Source of the DNA: Streptomyces sp. MBT53
GTDB taxonomy: Bacteria > Actinomycetota > Actinomycetes > Streptomycetales > Streptomycetaceae
Reading direction: 5' to 3'
NCBI RefSeq assembly: GCF_016654115.1
Contig: NZ_JAEQAZ010000031.1
Coordinates: 892 to 64,891 of the forward strand
DNA: 64,000 bases
The notes under the pieces were generated by a model. The model searched no databases. It saw nothing but the letters and a program-made list of their open reading frames with translations, and was not told the origin of the DNA. Positions 23,467 to 35,485 of the stretch are shown here, one piece after another. Made by a program: the position numbers and the translations under genes. How positions within the stretch are numbered: position 1 is the stretch's first letter; each line of letters opens with the position of its first letter.

Positions 23467-24216
23467 TCAGACGCCGCTGAGGAGGGCGAGGACGTTGTCG
23501 TAGGAGCCGTTGGCCTCCGCGTCGCGCACGAACCGGGCGCGTTCTACGACGAGTTCCTTCGCGTCGGGGTTGTCGCGCAGGATCCCGAGGGTCTCGTCGA
23601 GGAACTCGTCCAGCGGCATGGAGTTCTCGTCGTCCTGCTGGCCCAGCAGGGTCGTGCGCACGCCGGGCGGGGCCACCTCGATCACCTGCACGCCGGCGCC
23701 TGCCTGCGCGAGCTGCACACGCAGGCTCTCGGAGAAGGAGTGCAGCGCGGCCTTGGTCGCGTTGTAGGTCGGGGTGATCGGCAGCGGTACGAAGGCCAGC
23801 GCGGAGGTGACGTTCACGACGGCCGCGTCGGGCTTACCCACGAGCAGCGGCAGGAACGCGTACGTCACCCGGATCGTGCCGAGCAGATTGACCGTGACGT
23901 GGTCCTCGGCGACCGGGAGCGAGGCCGGGTCGAGGAGGTTCTCCTTCAGCATGATGCCGGCGTTGTTGACCAGGACGTTCAACTCGGGGTGACTGGCCGC
24001 CACGGTCTCATGGACCCGGGCGATCGAGTCGGGGTCCGTGACGTCGAGGACGAGGGCCTCGATGCCCGGGTGCTCGGCCGTGATCTCGTCCAACAGCTCC
24101 TTGCGCCGGCCGGCGACGATCACCTTGTTGCCGGCCTCGTGCAGACGCAGGGCCAGGCCGAGGCCGATGCCCGAGGTGCCGCCGGTGATCAGGATCGTGT
24201 TGCCGGTCATCTTCAT
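23467..24216 (-). CDS. SDR family oxidoreductase (DltE-like)
   Basis: A 249-residue classical SDR: cofactor loop ITGGTSGIGLGLALRL, NNAGIMLKENLLD and the catalytic tyrosine in TYNATKAALHSFSESL. An ATG at 24216 or 24210 may be used; GGAGAG lies upstream. First gene of a three-gene operon with two NTF2-fold proteins. The XRE box copy at 24307-24326 lies about 90 bases upstream, linking it to the XRE regulator at 19962-20801. Confidence 0.92.
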   Translation of the reverse strand: MKMTGNTILITGGTSGIGLGLALRLHEAGNKVIVAGRRKELLDEITAEHPGIEALVLDVTDPDSIARVHETVAASHPELNVLVNNAGIMLKENLLDPASLPVAEDHVTVNLLGTIRVTYAFLPLLVGKPDAAVVNVTSALAFVPLPITPTYNATKAALHSFSESLRVQLAQAGAGVQVIEVAPPGVRTTLLGQQDDENSMPLDEFLDETLGILRDNPDAKELVVERARFVRDAEANGSYDNVLALLSGV

Positions 24217-24306
24217 GGGGGTCTCTCCTTCGCTACGGCGGACCGGTGAGCGCCCGCAGCCCCGACCGTAGGAGCGTGCGCAGAGAGGCGGGAGAGGAAG
24301 GTTTAT

Positions 24307-24326
24307 CCATGGATCGGCGGTCTCTG
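24307..24326. promoter_or_regulatory. XRE-associated box upstream of the SDR operon
   Basis: CCATGGATCGGCGGTCTCTG, the exact reverse complement of 20836-20855, preceded by TTTAT. It lies 91 bases upstream of the SDR ATG. The rest of 24217-24568 holds no convincing gene. Confidence 0.7.
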
Positions 24327-24568
24327 CCTGGTGGAGGCCGTGTCGCCGACCGTCGCGCCCGCCCAGAAGATGAGCGCATCGGTCCCACCAAGAAGAACCG
24401 ACGCCTCTTCGACATCACGGCACAGAGCGTGCGGGACGGTCCTGGACGCGCGCCCGCGCTGGGCGGTCGCCGCTGCTTGATCGGCGACTCGTGCGAGCTG
24501 GCTCCTGCCTGGCAAGCCCCCGTTAAAAGCCTTGGGCCCTTGCGGTGTTGGTGGACGAGGATGCAACT

Positions 24569-24889
24569 GTGACCTTCATCAATGTCCGAGGCGACGCCAA
24601 GGACGGACCGTACCGCTGCCCTTGCTGCGGCTTCATCACCCTCGCCGAGCGCGGAGCGTACGAGATCTGCCAGGTCTGCTTCTGGGAGGACGACGGCCAG
24701 GACGAGCACGACGCGGAAGAGGTCCGAGGAGGCCCCAACCACGGTCTGAGCCTCCGAGAGGCCTGCCGCAACTACCAGGAGATCGGCGCGTCCAACGCGC
24801 GGCGCACCCAGTTCGTGCGAGCCCCGCTCCCCCACGAACACCCCGACAGCGGCACACAGTACGGAACGGGGACCGTCCACGCCCACTGA
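24569..24889 (+). CDS. CPCC-type cysteine-rich protein
   Basis: A 106-residue protein with the CPCC zinc-ribbon-like motif: GPYRCPCCGFITLAERG and YEICQVCFWEDDGQD, four Cys arranged to bind zinc, followed by GGPNHGLSLREACRNYQEIG, typical of the family. Function unknown; members are often encoded near immunity or toxin genes. GTG 24569 is chosen with GAGG upstream; GTG 24551 or 24545 would lengthen it by up to eight residues. Confidence 0.82.
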   Translation: MTFINVRGDAKDGPYRCPCCGFITLAERGAYEICQVCFWEDDGQDEHDAEEVRGGPNHGLSLREACRNYQEIGASNARRTQFVRAPLPHEHPDSGTQYGTGTVHAH

Positions 24890-25232
24890 CAAGCGCAGGG
24901 ACGCAGTCTGCCTCCGCACCACAACCGCACCACAACCGCACCAGATCCAGCGGGGAACAGCGGGGAACCACGGTGAAAGCAACCGAGCCCGACGAGGCCG
25001 CACCCGAACCGTTCGCCCAGGTCAGCAGCCTGGGGCTTATCTGTTGGCCGGGGCGCATTCGCGAGGCCACAGCCCGAGCGCCGACATCGGCATCGGCATC
25101 GGCATCGGCATCGCCGACGCCATCGGCATCCCCGGTGAAGGCCTGCGAAGGGTCAGCCGGGGGCCGGTGCCGGCAACAGGTACCCCCCGCGCTACGGTGT
25201 CGTGTTCATGTCGCGCACCTATGGGGGGTTTG
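24890..25232. repeat. intergenic stretch with a simple repeat and a copy of the tRNA-terminator sequence
   Basis: No convincing gene. 25017-25046 matches 5201-5230 at 26 of 30 positions and again forms a hairpin (CCCAGG/CCTGGG). A run of GCATCG/GGCATC hexamers spans about 25083-25130. GGGGGG at 25222-25227 is the likely ribosome binding site of the next gene. Confidence 0.6.
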
Positions 25233-26771
25233 ATGCGGCGAACCACGGCAGTCGCGAGTGTCGTCACCATGCTCGTGCCGCTTCTCCTGGCCGGTGTCGG
25301 CGCTTCCACGGCGTCGGCCGCGGCCAATGGCTCACTCACCGTCAGGACGTTGGACCGGAGCGGCAAGCCGGTCTACGCCCAGGTGGCGGTCTACAACACC
25401 AGCACGAACGACTTCCGCTTCATCGAAGGCAACAAGAAGACCTCGCTGCCCAAGGGCAGTTACGAGCTCGCCACCTCCTTCACCGGCGGCAACGGCGAGG
25501 ACGGCATCGTCGGCGGCCACAGTGTGAAGGTCTCCGGGGCCACGACGACCACGTTCGACGCCCGGAAGGGCCGTCCGGTCAAGGTCTCGATCAGTCCCGC
25601 CCCGGGCAGCGGATACGACCGCACGGTCAGCGCGGCCGTCTGCGCCACCGACAACAGCCCGGCGACCATGAGCACGTCGGCCGCGCCGGGCGACCTGTAC
25701 GTCATCCCGAACAGCAGCAAGGCGTACGAGCTGGCCTACGGCACCACGTACGAACCGCGGTCGACGACCGGCGGCGACTTCTGGCTGGCCTCCGCCACGC
25801 ACAGCCGCGGTGTGCCGTCCGGGGTGTCCGCGACACTCAGGAAGTCGGGGCTGACCACCCTCAAGGTGTACGCGCGTTCGGGTCCCGACAGCGGGCAGGC
25901 GCGGTTCTCGTTCAACGGCGAGCCGACGGGCGGCTCCGGCTGCTCGTCGTCCATGGACATCCTCGACATCCAGCGCGACCTGCCCAACTCCTTCTCCGTC
26001 CACGTCCCGGCCGGCCAGTGGACAGTGGGCCAGCAGGCCAACGACTTCATCTACGGCGGCTCCCACAAGTACGCGGCCGGCAAGACCGCCACGCTGGCCC
26101 TCGGCCACGCGGTCTGGGGGCCGGGCGGGCAGTTGCCGTACACCTGGTACCACCAGCTGTACTTCGGGGACGACAACCCGTTCGCCGACCCCACGCTTAC
26201 GGCGGGCGGGGTTCTGGCCTCCGGCACGGTGAAGCTGACGCACGCGGGCAGGACGCTCTACTCGCACAAGTACAGCCCCTCGCAGGAGCTCGGCGCGCAG
26301 CCGCGGATTCCGGGGTCGGGCTGGTACACGATCACCGAGACCGGTCACCGCGACCATCTGCCGGCCGGTTCGCTGTCGACCTCCTCCAGCCTCTCTCTGC
26401 ACTTCTACGCCGACGCCGGCAAGAACCAGCAGATCCGCGCCTACATCACCCGGTTCTCGCCCGGGGCGCTGAACTCCAGGAACCAGGCGGCCGCCGGGTC
26501 GACGACGACCGTCGGCCTGGGCATGCAGCGCAACGGCACGGGCGACAGCACGATCGGCCGGCTGTCGGACAGCGTGAAGTCCGTACGCGCCTGGTACACC
26601 ACCGACAACGGCTCCACCTGGCACGCCGTCACCACGAAGCTGTCCGGCGGCAGGTGGACCACTACCGTCCACAACCCGGCCGCCGGCCGCGTCGGCCTGC
26701 GCTCGACCGTCACCGACACCCACGGCGACAGCTCGACGACCACGGTGTACAACGCGTACGCCGTGGCCTGA
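25233..26771 (+). CDS. secreted protein of unknown function
   Basis: A 512-residue protein with a Sec signal peptide (VVTMLVPLLLAGVGASTASA, cleavage probably after ASA near residue 30). The mature part is rich in Ser, Thr and Gly and beta-strand-like, starting GSLTVRTLDRSGKPVYAQVA, which resembles a carboxypeptidase-regulatory-like domain, and ending with an Ig-like stretch (VKSVRAWYTTDNGSTWHAVT). One Cys pair (AAVCATD, GSGCSSS). No catalytic motif seen. Start ATG 25233 follows GGGGGG. Single-gene unit. Confidence 0.85.
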   Translation: MRRTTAVASVVTMLVPLLLAGVGASTASAAANGSLTVRTLDRSGKPVYAQVAVYNTSTNDFRFIEGNKKTSLPKGSYELATSFTGGNGEDGIVGGHSVKVSGATTTTFDARKGRPVKVSISPAPGSGYDRTVSAAVCATDNSPATMSTSAAPGDLYVIPNSSKAYELAYGTTYEPRSTTGGDFWLASATHSRGVPSGVSATLRKSGLTTLKVYARSGPDSGQARFSFNGEPTGGSGCSSSMDILDIQRDLPNSFSVHVPAGQWTVGQQANDFIYGGSHKYAAGKTATLALGHAVWGPGGQLPYTWYHQLYFGDDNPFADPTLTAGGVLASGTVKLTHAGRTLYSHKYSPSQELGAQPRIPGSGWYTITETGHRDHLPAGSLSTSSSLSLHFYADAGKNQQIRAYITRFSPGALNSRNQAAAGSTTTVGLGMQRNGTGDSTIGRLSDSVKSVRAWYTTDNGSTWHAVTTKLSGGRWTTTVHNPAAGRVGLRSTVTDTHGDSSTTTVYNAYAVA

Positions 26772-26782
26772 GGACCGAGGAC

Positions 26783-26802
26783 CGCCCTCCCACGAGAGGG
26801 CG
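26783..26802. terminator. short hairpin after the secreted-protein gene
   Basis: CGCCCTC (26783-26789) and GAGGGCG (26796-26802) with a 6-base loop, 11 bases after the stop. Modest strength. Confidence 0.45.
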
Positions 26803-26813
26803 AGAGAGCCGGT

Positions 26814-27123
26814 TCAGGACGCCCGAGGCGGAGCCGTGGTGCCGCGGGTGACGAGGTGGGGGGGATGACGATCTCCGTGTCGTCGAAGCCGACGACCGAG
26901 ATCTCGCCGGGTACGGCGATCCCGGCGCGCAGGAAGATGTCGAGGACGCCGATCGCGCAGTGGTCGTTGAAGGCGAGCACCGCGGTGGGCCGGGAGGCTT
27001 CGGCGAGCAGCGTGCGGGCGGCGGCGCCGTGCTCCTCGGTCAGTCCGCCGCGGACCAGGCGGGCCCGTTCGTCGAAGCCGTGGCGGTTCATGGCGGCGCG
27101 GTAGCCGCTGCGCCACTCGGCCG
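26814..27123 (-). pseudogene. LacI-family regulator, C-terminal remnant
   Basis: Minus strand: RSGYRAAMNRHGFDERARLV, EEHGAAARTLLAEASRPTAV, LAFNDHCAIGVLDIFLRAGI and VPGEISVVGFDDTE, the ligand-binding C-terminal lobe of a LacI repressor. Then, in another frame, HLVTRGTTAPPR, the usual last residues, ends at 26814. About 50 residues between these blocks are missing, and no HTH remains. It faces away from the Gfo/Idh/MocA remnant next to it, as a divergent regulator would. Confidence 0.7.
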
Positions 27124-27528
27124 CGCCCGAGGGGCTGGCCGACCCGCAGTTCGTCGTCTTCCAGACCGACGGCGGCACCTTGGTCCACATCGAGATCTAC
27201 GTCAACTCCCGCCCCGGCTACCAGGTCCAGGCCGAAGCGGTGTGCGAGAACGGCGCCGCCCGCATCGGCGAGGGCCACGGAATGCTCGGCACCGCCGACG
27301 GCCGTTGGGGCGGCACGGTCACCTCCCGGCTTCGTCGAGCGCTTCGAGGACGCCTACGACCGCCAGGTCCAGGCATGGGTCGACGCCACCCGGCGCGGCG
27401 AGGTCACCGGCCCCAGCGCCCGGGACGGCTACGCGGTGGCCGCGGTCTGCGAGGCGGGCGTCCGCGCCCGGACCGAGCGCGGCCCCGTCGAGGTGCAACT
27501 GGTCGAGCGCCCCGCGCTCTACCGCTGA
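27124..27528 (+). pseudogene. Gfo/Idh/MocA oxidoreductase, C-terminal remnant with frameshift
   Basis: The C-terminal half of an inositol-2-dehydrogenase-like enzyme: ADPQFVVFQTDGGTLVHIEI, NSRPGYQVQAEAVCENGAAR, then after a frame change near 27325 GFVERFEDAYDRQVQAWVDA and GPSARDGYAVAAVCEAGVRA, ending at 27528. The NAD-binding Rossmann domain is absent. It abuts the LacI remnant at about 27123, so a deletion joined them. Confidence 0.72.
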
Positions 27529-27581
27529 CCACCCGCCGCCCGTCGCTCAGACTCCCCCACCCACAGAACCGGAGACCCCGC

Positions 27582-28068
27582 ATGAAGATCGGCCTGAACA
27601 CCGACAGCGTCGGTCGGCTCACCCTCGACGAGACCCTCGACCTGACCGCCGAACTCGGCCTGGACTGCGTCGAGTTCGCACCGGAGCCTGGTCCACCGGC
27701 CCTCACGTCGACCTCGACCGACTGCTCGCCAGCGACACCGCGCGCCGCGACCTGCTCGCCGAGGTAGCCGAGGTCGCCGAGGTCGCCGACCAGGGCCTCA
27801 CCATCAGCGCCCTGACCTGCTCGGGCAACCCCCTCCACCCGGGGCCGAGCGGACGCGAACACGACCGGGGCATCCACAAACTCGCCCTCGAAATGCACGC
27901 CCACCAGGCCGTCCACAACGCCCCCCTGCTCCGCCTGCGCGAGGCGATCTACCACGTCCACGCGAAGGACACCCGCCTCGAACCCTCCCGCCAGGCCCTC
28001 ACCGGCCGCCTGGAAACCCTCCCCGTCATGGCCGCCGAGGACCGCTCCTGGAACCACGGGACGACAGC
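27582..28068 (+). pseudogene. sugar phosphate isomerase/epimerase-type TIM barrel, broken
   Basis: Starts well (MKIGLNTDSVGRLTLDETLD, ELGLDCVEFA) 54 bases after the preceding remnant, then shifts frame near 27685. The second frame gives GPHVDLDRLLASDTARRDLL, GLTISALTCSGNPLHPGPSG and then, with an internal segment missing, LREAIYHVHAKDTRLEPSRQ. The metal-binding HVHAKD block is present but the barrel between about strands 4 and 6 is gone. Three VAE triplets in a row suggest local slippage as well. Confidence 0.7.
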
Positions 28069-28182
28069 GTGTTCCCCACCCCAACCGCCGTGCCGTCCAA
28101 GGAAGTTGGTCACAGGGACGGGCAGCCCGTGAGGATATTCCGGCGCCGGGTGGGGAAGGGCACCTGCACGGAGGTGGGGCCG

Positions 28183-32016
<3,834 letters not shown>

Positions 32017-32160
32017 TTCGCCCTCTCCGGTCCGTCGCGGCGTGCTTCCCCTCCACCTTCGCCCGGATCACGGCGATGTGGCAGGGCGGGCTCTTCAGGG
32101 GTAACGACAGGGCCCCCCACCCGCCTGCGCGACGCGTGGGGAGCGGGCGAGACTGGAGGC

Positions 32161-33135
32161 ATGGCAACCGAGAGCGCGCACAGCGAGGGCGCCGAGCTGG
32201 GCCGCTATCTGCGCGCCCGCCGCACCCAGACCAGCCCCGGCCACGTCGGCCTCACCGTCGGCGCGGGCATCCGCCGCACCCCCGGGCTGCGCCGCGAGGA
32301 GTTGGCCACGCTCGCCGGCATCAGCATCGACTACTACGTGCGGCTGGAGCGCGGCAAGGAGACCCGCCCCAGCCCCGCCGTCCTCGACTCGCTCGCCCGC
32401 GCCCTGCACATGGACGACCAGCAGCACCAGCACCTGCGCGAACTCGCCGCCCGGGCCGCCCGCTACGCCCCCGAACCACCGCCCGCGCCCAGCCGCACGG
32501 TCCGCCCCCACCTCAAACTGCTGCTGGAATCCCTCCGCCCCAACCCCGCGTACGTCATCAGCCGCAGCCTGGACCTGCTGGCCTGGAACCCCGGCGGCCT
32601 CGCCCTCTACGCGGGCCTGGACGACTGGCCGGTCAAGCAGCGCAACCTGGCCCGCTACTTCTTCCTGCACCCCGCCGCCCGCGACCTCTTCGGGGACTGG
32701 GAACGGCAGATCGCCACCTGCGTCGCCCGCCTGCGCGCCATCGCCGGCACCGCCCCCGACGCACCCGACCTCACCAACCTCGTCGGCGAACTCCTCCTCA
32801 AGAGCCCCGACTTCGCCGGCCTCTGGGAGCGCTACGAGGTCACCGGCCGCAAACCGACCCACAAGACCTTCCACCACCCCCAGGTCGGCACGCTCACCCT
32901 CATCTCCCAGTCCCTCCACATCGAAGGCACCCCCGGCCAGCGCATCGGCGTCTACACCGCCGAGCCCGGCAGCCCGGACCACGACGCGATGCTGCTGCTC
33001 GACAGGGTCGACATGGGTGGCATGGATGGCATGGATGGCATGAACGACGTGGGTGGCGTGGACGACGTGAGTGGCGTGAGTGGCGTGAGTGGCGTGGGTG
33101 ACCTGACCGCACCGCGACCGGCTCAACGGCCGTAG
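32161..33135 (+). CDS. XRE-family regulator with MmyB-like domain and a repeat tail
   Basis: A 324-residue regulator of the same architecture as that at 19962: XRE HTH (GLRREELATLAGISIDYYVR) and a MmyB-like ligand domain (ISRSLDLLAWNPGGLALYAG to about residue 278). A 40-residue low-complexity tail follows, built of GMD/GMN and DVSGVSGVS units and encoded by imperfect 9- to 12-base repeats. Divergent from the AKR/ADH operon. The 20-bp box of the other XRE gene is not present here. Confidence 0.9.
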   Translation: MATESAHSEGAELGRYLRARRTQTSPGHVGLTVGAGIRRTPGLRREELATLAGISIDYYVRLERGKETRPSPAVLDSLARALHMDDQQHQHLRELAARAARYAPEPPPAPSRTVRPHLKLLLESLRPNPAYVISRSLDLLAWNPGGLALYAGLDDWPVKQRNLARYFFLHPAARDLFGDWERQIATCVARLRAIAGTAPDAPDLTNLVGELLLKSPDFAGLWERYEVTGRKPTHKTFHHPQVGTLTLISQSLHIEGTPGQRIGVYTAEPGSPDHDAMLLLDRVDMGGMDGMDGMNDVGGVDDVSGVSGVSGVGDLTAPRPAQRP

Positions 33136-33151
33136 CCGGGCGGCCGGGTCT

Positions 33152-33169
33152 CCGCCTCGCAGGAGGCGG
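33152..33169. terminator. short hairpin after the XRE gene
   Basis: CCGCCTC (33152-33158) and GAGGCGG (33163-33169) with a 4-base loop, 17 bases after the stop. Candidate terminator. Confidence 0.45.
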
Positions 33170-33199
33170 GCAGCCGCTGGTCAACTTCCACACGGCGGG

Positions 33200-33395
33200 C
33201 ACGGGTTCCCTGGTGCCGGTTCGCGGTCATGGTGCCCCGGGACTCGAACACCCTGGACGTCTACGTCACTCCGGACGCCGGCCGGACCTGGACCGGCCCG
33301 GCGACGATCTCCACCCCGGGCGCTCTGAGGCCGGCGATCGACTTCGGCGCGAACGGCGATCTGGGGGTCATGTGGCGGACCACGATGCTGTCGAG
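33200..33395 (+). pseudogene. sialidase/BNR-repeat protein remnant
   Basis: A short stretch reads like part of a secreted glycosyl hydrolase or exo-alpha-sialidase: VMVPRDSNTLDVYVTPDAGR, TWTGPATISTPGALRPAIDF and GANGDLGVMWRTT, including a BNR-like S/T-x-D-x-G-x-T-W element. Both ends of the gene are missing; after WRTT the sequence changes abruptly. Confidence 0.5.
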
Positions 33396-33542
33396 CAGCC
33401 AAGGCCGCCGCCGGTCGACCACCCGCAGCCGGCTCAGGATCCGCGGCAGCGTGCGCGTGACCGGGTGCGCCGAGACGGCGTCGGCGCCTGGGCCGGGGGC
33501 CGCCAGGTCGGGTGCCGGGCCGGGGGCCAGTTCAGGGGCCAC
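33396..33542 (-). pseudogene. possible N-terminus of a lost minus-strand gene
   Basis: Starting with GTG at 33542, 4 bases after the flavoprotein stop, the minus strand gives about 48 residues ending RILSRLRVVDRRRPWLLDSI, which resembles the start of an actinobacterial sensor kinase before its first transmembrane helix. It then runs into the sialidase-like remnant. Low confidence. Confidence 0.25.
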
Positions 33543-33545
33543 CCG

Positions 33546-34205
33546 TCACTCGTACCGGTACTTCAGCGCGTCCGCCTCCCTCTGCTCGATGTCGGCGATC
33601 GTCAGTTCCGGCATCCGCAGTTGGGCGAGCGTGACCTCGGCCGAGGCCGGCTGGGCGTCGGCCGGGAGCCACTGCTCCGGCTTCCAAGCCCCGCTGCGCA
33701 GCAGGGACTTGGGGCAGTGCGGGTAGACCTCGTCGATGCCCACCACCAGCGCGCTGGCGGGCGGCTTGCCCACGGCGGTCAGTTGCGACAGCAGCTCCGG
33801 GTGGGTGGAGACGCAGGCCCGGCCGTTCACCCGCAGTGTGGTGGTGCGCCCGGGGATGACGAACAGCAGCCCGGCCCGGCCGGTGGCGATGACGTTCTGC
33901 AGGGTGTCCAGGCGCTTGTTGCCGGTCGCGTCCGGTATCGCCACCGTCCGTGCGTCCAGGACGGTGACGAAGCCGGCGGGACCGCCGCGCGGGGAGACGT
34001 CGCACCTGCCCTCGGCGTCCGCGCTGGCGACCATGACCAGTGACGAGCAGCCGATCAACTGCCTTGTCTGCTCGGTGAGTTCGGTCATCTGCTTGCGCAC
34101 GGCGGCTTCGCCGGGGAGGTCGTAGACCCGGCGCAGCGCGTCCTGGTCGGACACGGCGTCGAGACGGAGCAGGTCGAAGGCACTACCGGCAAGAGGCGTC
34201 GTCAT
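33546..34205 (-). CDS. pyridoxamine 5'-phosphate oxidase-like FMN flavoprotein, MSMEG_1061 type
   Basis: A 219-residue PPOX-fold FMN protein: LIGCSSLVMVASADAEGRCD, VSPRGGPAGFVTVLDARTVA and DATGNKRLDTLQNVIATGRA, the layout of the MSMEG_1061 family. The C-terminal part contains DEVYPHCPKSLLRSGAW, normal for the family. Substrate unknown; such flavin split-barrel proteins bind FMN or F420. The start at 34205 begins the conserved region. Stand-alone gene. Confidence 0.9.
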   Translation of the reverse strand: MTTPLAGSAFDLLRLDAVSDQDALRRVYDLPGEAAVRKQMTELTEQTRQLIGCSSLVMVASADAEGRCDVSPRGGPAGFVTVLDARTVAIPDATGNKRLDTLQNVIATGRAGLLFVIPGRTTTLRVNGRACVSTHPELLSQLTAVGKPPASALVVGIDEVYPHCPKSLLRSGAWKPEQWLPADAQPASAEVTLAQLRMPELTIADIEQREADALKYRYE

Positions 34206-34252
34206 GCCTCCGACCCTACGACTCCGAGGTGGCGACCTGCCGTGCTCGGCGA

Positions 34253-35485
34253 TCAGGCGGAGAACCCCCGACCGCCGTCGCCACCGCCACCGTCACCGCC
34301 ACCGTCACCGCCACCGTCACCGTCGTCATCGACGAGCTGCTGGATCGCGGAGAGGATTCCCTCGACGGCGGCGGGCTCCGCGGCGAGGGCGGTCAGGGCG
34401 ACGGACGGCCAGCCGTTGTAGCCCTTCGCGGGCAGCGCCTCCAGTTTCTCCGTCAGGCCGGGGAGGGCCGGCAGGGCAGCGGCGAACGCCGCCGCCCGCC
34501 CGAGGCCGAGGTGATAGGCGATCGAGCCGAAGGCGAAGGAGAGGTCGTCCTTCGCCGGGTCCTCGCGCAGGGAGAGTGTCGCGACCGGCACGTCCCGGCC
34601 GCCGGAGGCGCGGTAATACATGCGCATGCTGCGGTACTTGGCCGTCCCGCACTCCAACCGCCCCTCGGCCGCCGCGTGATCGAGCAGGGCGGTCGCGGTC
34701 CGCCGTACGTCCGGGTCGGTGCGCGACGCGATCGCCGCGTCCATGTCGGCCCGGGTGGTCCGCTGCGTGGTGCGGTGCCCCGAGGGGGACTTGGCCGCGG
34801 TGGCGACCTCGCCGTGCACGCGGGGGACGAGGACACGGAGGTCGCCGCCGCCTCGGTACTGGGTCAGCTCGACCGCGTACACGTCGGTCTGCCGCAGCTG
34901 CCGGTTCAGGAACTCGACGATCGCCCGCAGCTCCAGCGGAATCTGGTCGGCGACGAACAGCAGCCGCATCTGCCCGGCGGCCAGCCGTTCCTCGACGGTC
35001 GTCCAGAACTCCTCCGCGGAGCGGTCACCCCGGTCGCCCTGGTCGCCCCGGTCGCCGAGGAGTTCCCCGTACGCCTCCTCCAGCGACCGGCCGTCCTTGG
35101 CGCAGGTCTCCTCGAAGGAGCGCCGCAGCAGTGCGGCCGGCCAGTAACGGGCCGCGTTCGCCGCGTAGTCCAGCATCTGGCCCACGACCTCGCGCCGGAT
35201 CCGGGTGTCCGTGGCCCGCTTGACCTCCACCAGGGTCGGCACACCGTCGGCGTCGACGAAGAGATGGTCAAGCCAGTACGCCGGGCCACTCTCCGCGCCC
35301 GTCGGCACCCCCATCTCCCGGGCCACCAGCACCAGCCGCAACGGCCGGCCGTCGGCGAGCGAACCGAAGTCCAGCACCCGAGGATGCCGCGCGAGCAGTT
35401 CCTGGAACTCCGCCTCGGTCTCGAACCCGGCCCGCTCCAGAGCCTGCAGTCCCTCCCCCAGGACGAACACCGGCTGATTGGTCAT
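34253..35485 (-). CDS. PD-(D/E)XK nuclease-like protein with a Gly/Asp tail
   Basis: A 410-residue protein. LFVDADGVPTLVEVKRATD near residue 75 has the Asp...Glu-X-Lys layout of a PD-(D/E)XK nuclease core, as in NucS/DUF91-type proteins, and RREVVGQMLDYAANA follows as in that group. The middle and C-terminal parts are not recognised. The last 25 residues are DGDGGGDGGG repeats. Its ATG overlaps the stop of the preceding gene, so the two are coupled. Nuclease activity is inference only. Confidence 0.7.
   Translation of the reverse strand: MTNQPVFVLGEGLQALERAGFETEAEFQELLARHPRVLDFGSLADGRPLRLVLVAREMGVPTGAESGPAYWLDHLFVDADGVPTLVEVKRATDTRIRREVVGQMLDYAANAARYWPAALLRRSFEETCAKDGRSLEEAYGELLGDRGDQGDRGDRSAEEFWTTVEERLAAGQMRLLFVADQIPLELRAIVEFLNRQLRQTDVYAVELTQYRGGGDLRVLVPRVHGEVATAAKSPSGHRTTQRTTRADMDAAIASRTDPDVRRTATALLDHAAAEGRLECGTAKYRSMRMYYRASGGRDVPVATLSLREDPAKDDLSFAFGSIAYHLGLGRAAAFAAALPALPGLTEKLEALPAKGYNGWPSVALTALAAEPAAVEGILSAIQQLVDDDGDGGGDGGGDGGGGDGGRGFSA

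Noticed and set aside
25083..25130. GCATCG hexamer run considered as an origin or operator array
   Set aside because: No other origin features (DnaA boxes, AT-rich part); it looks like ordinary microsatellite DNA.
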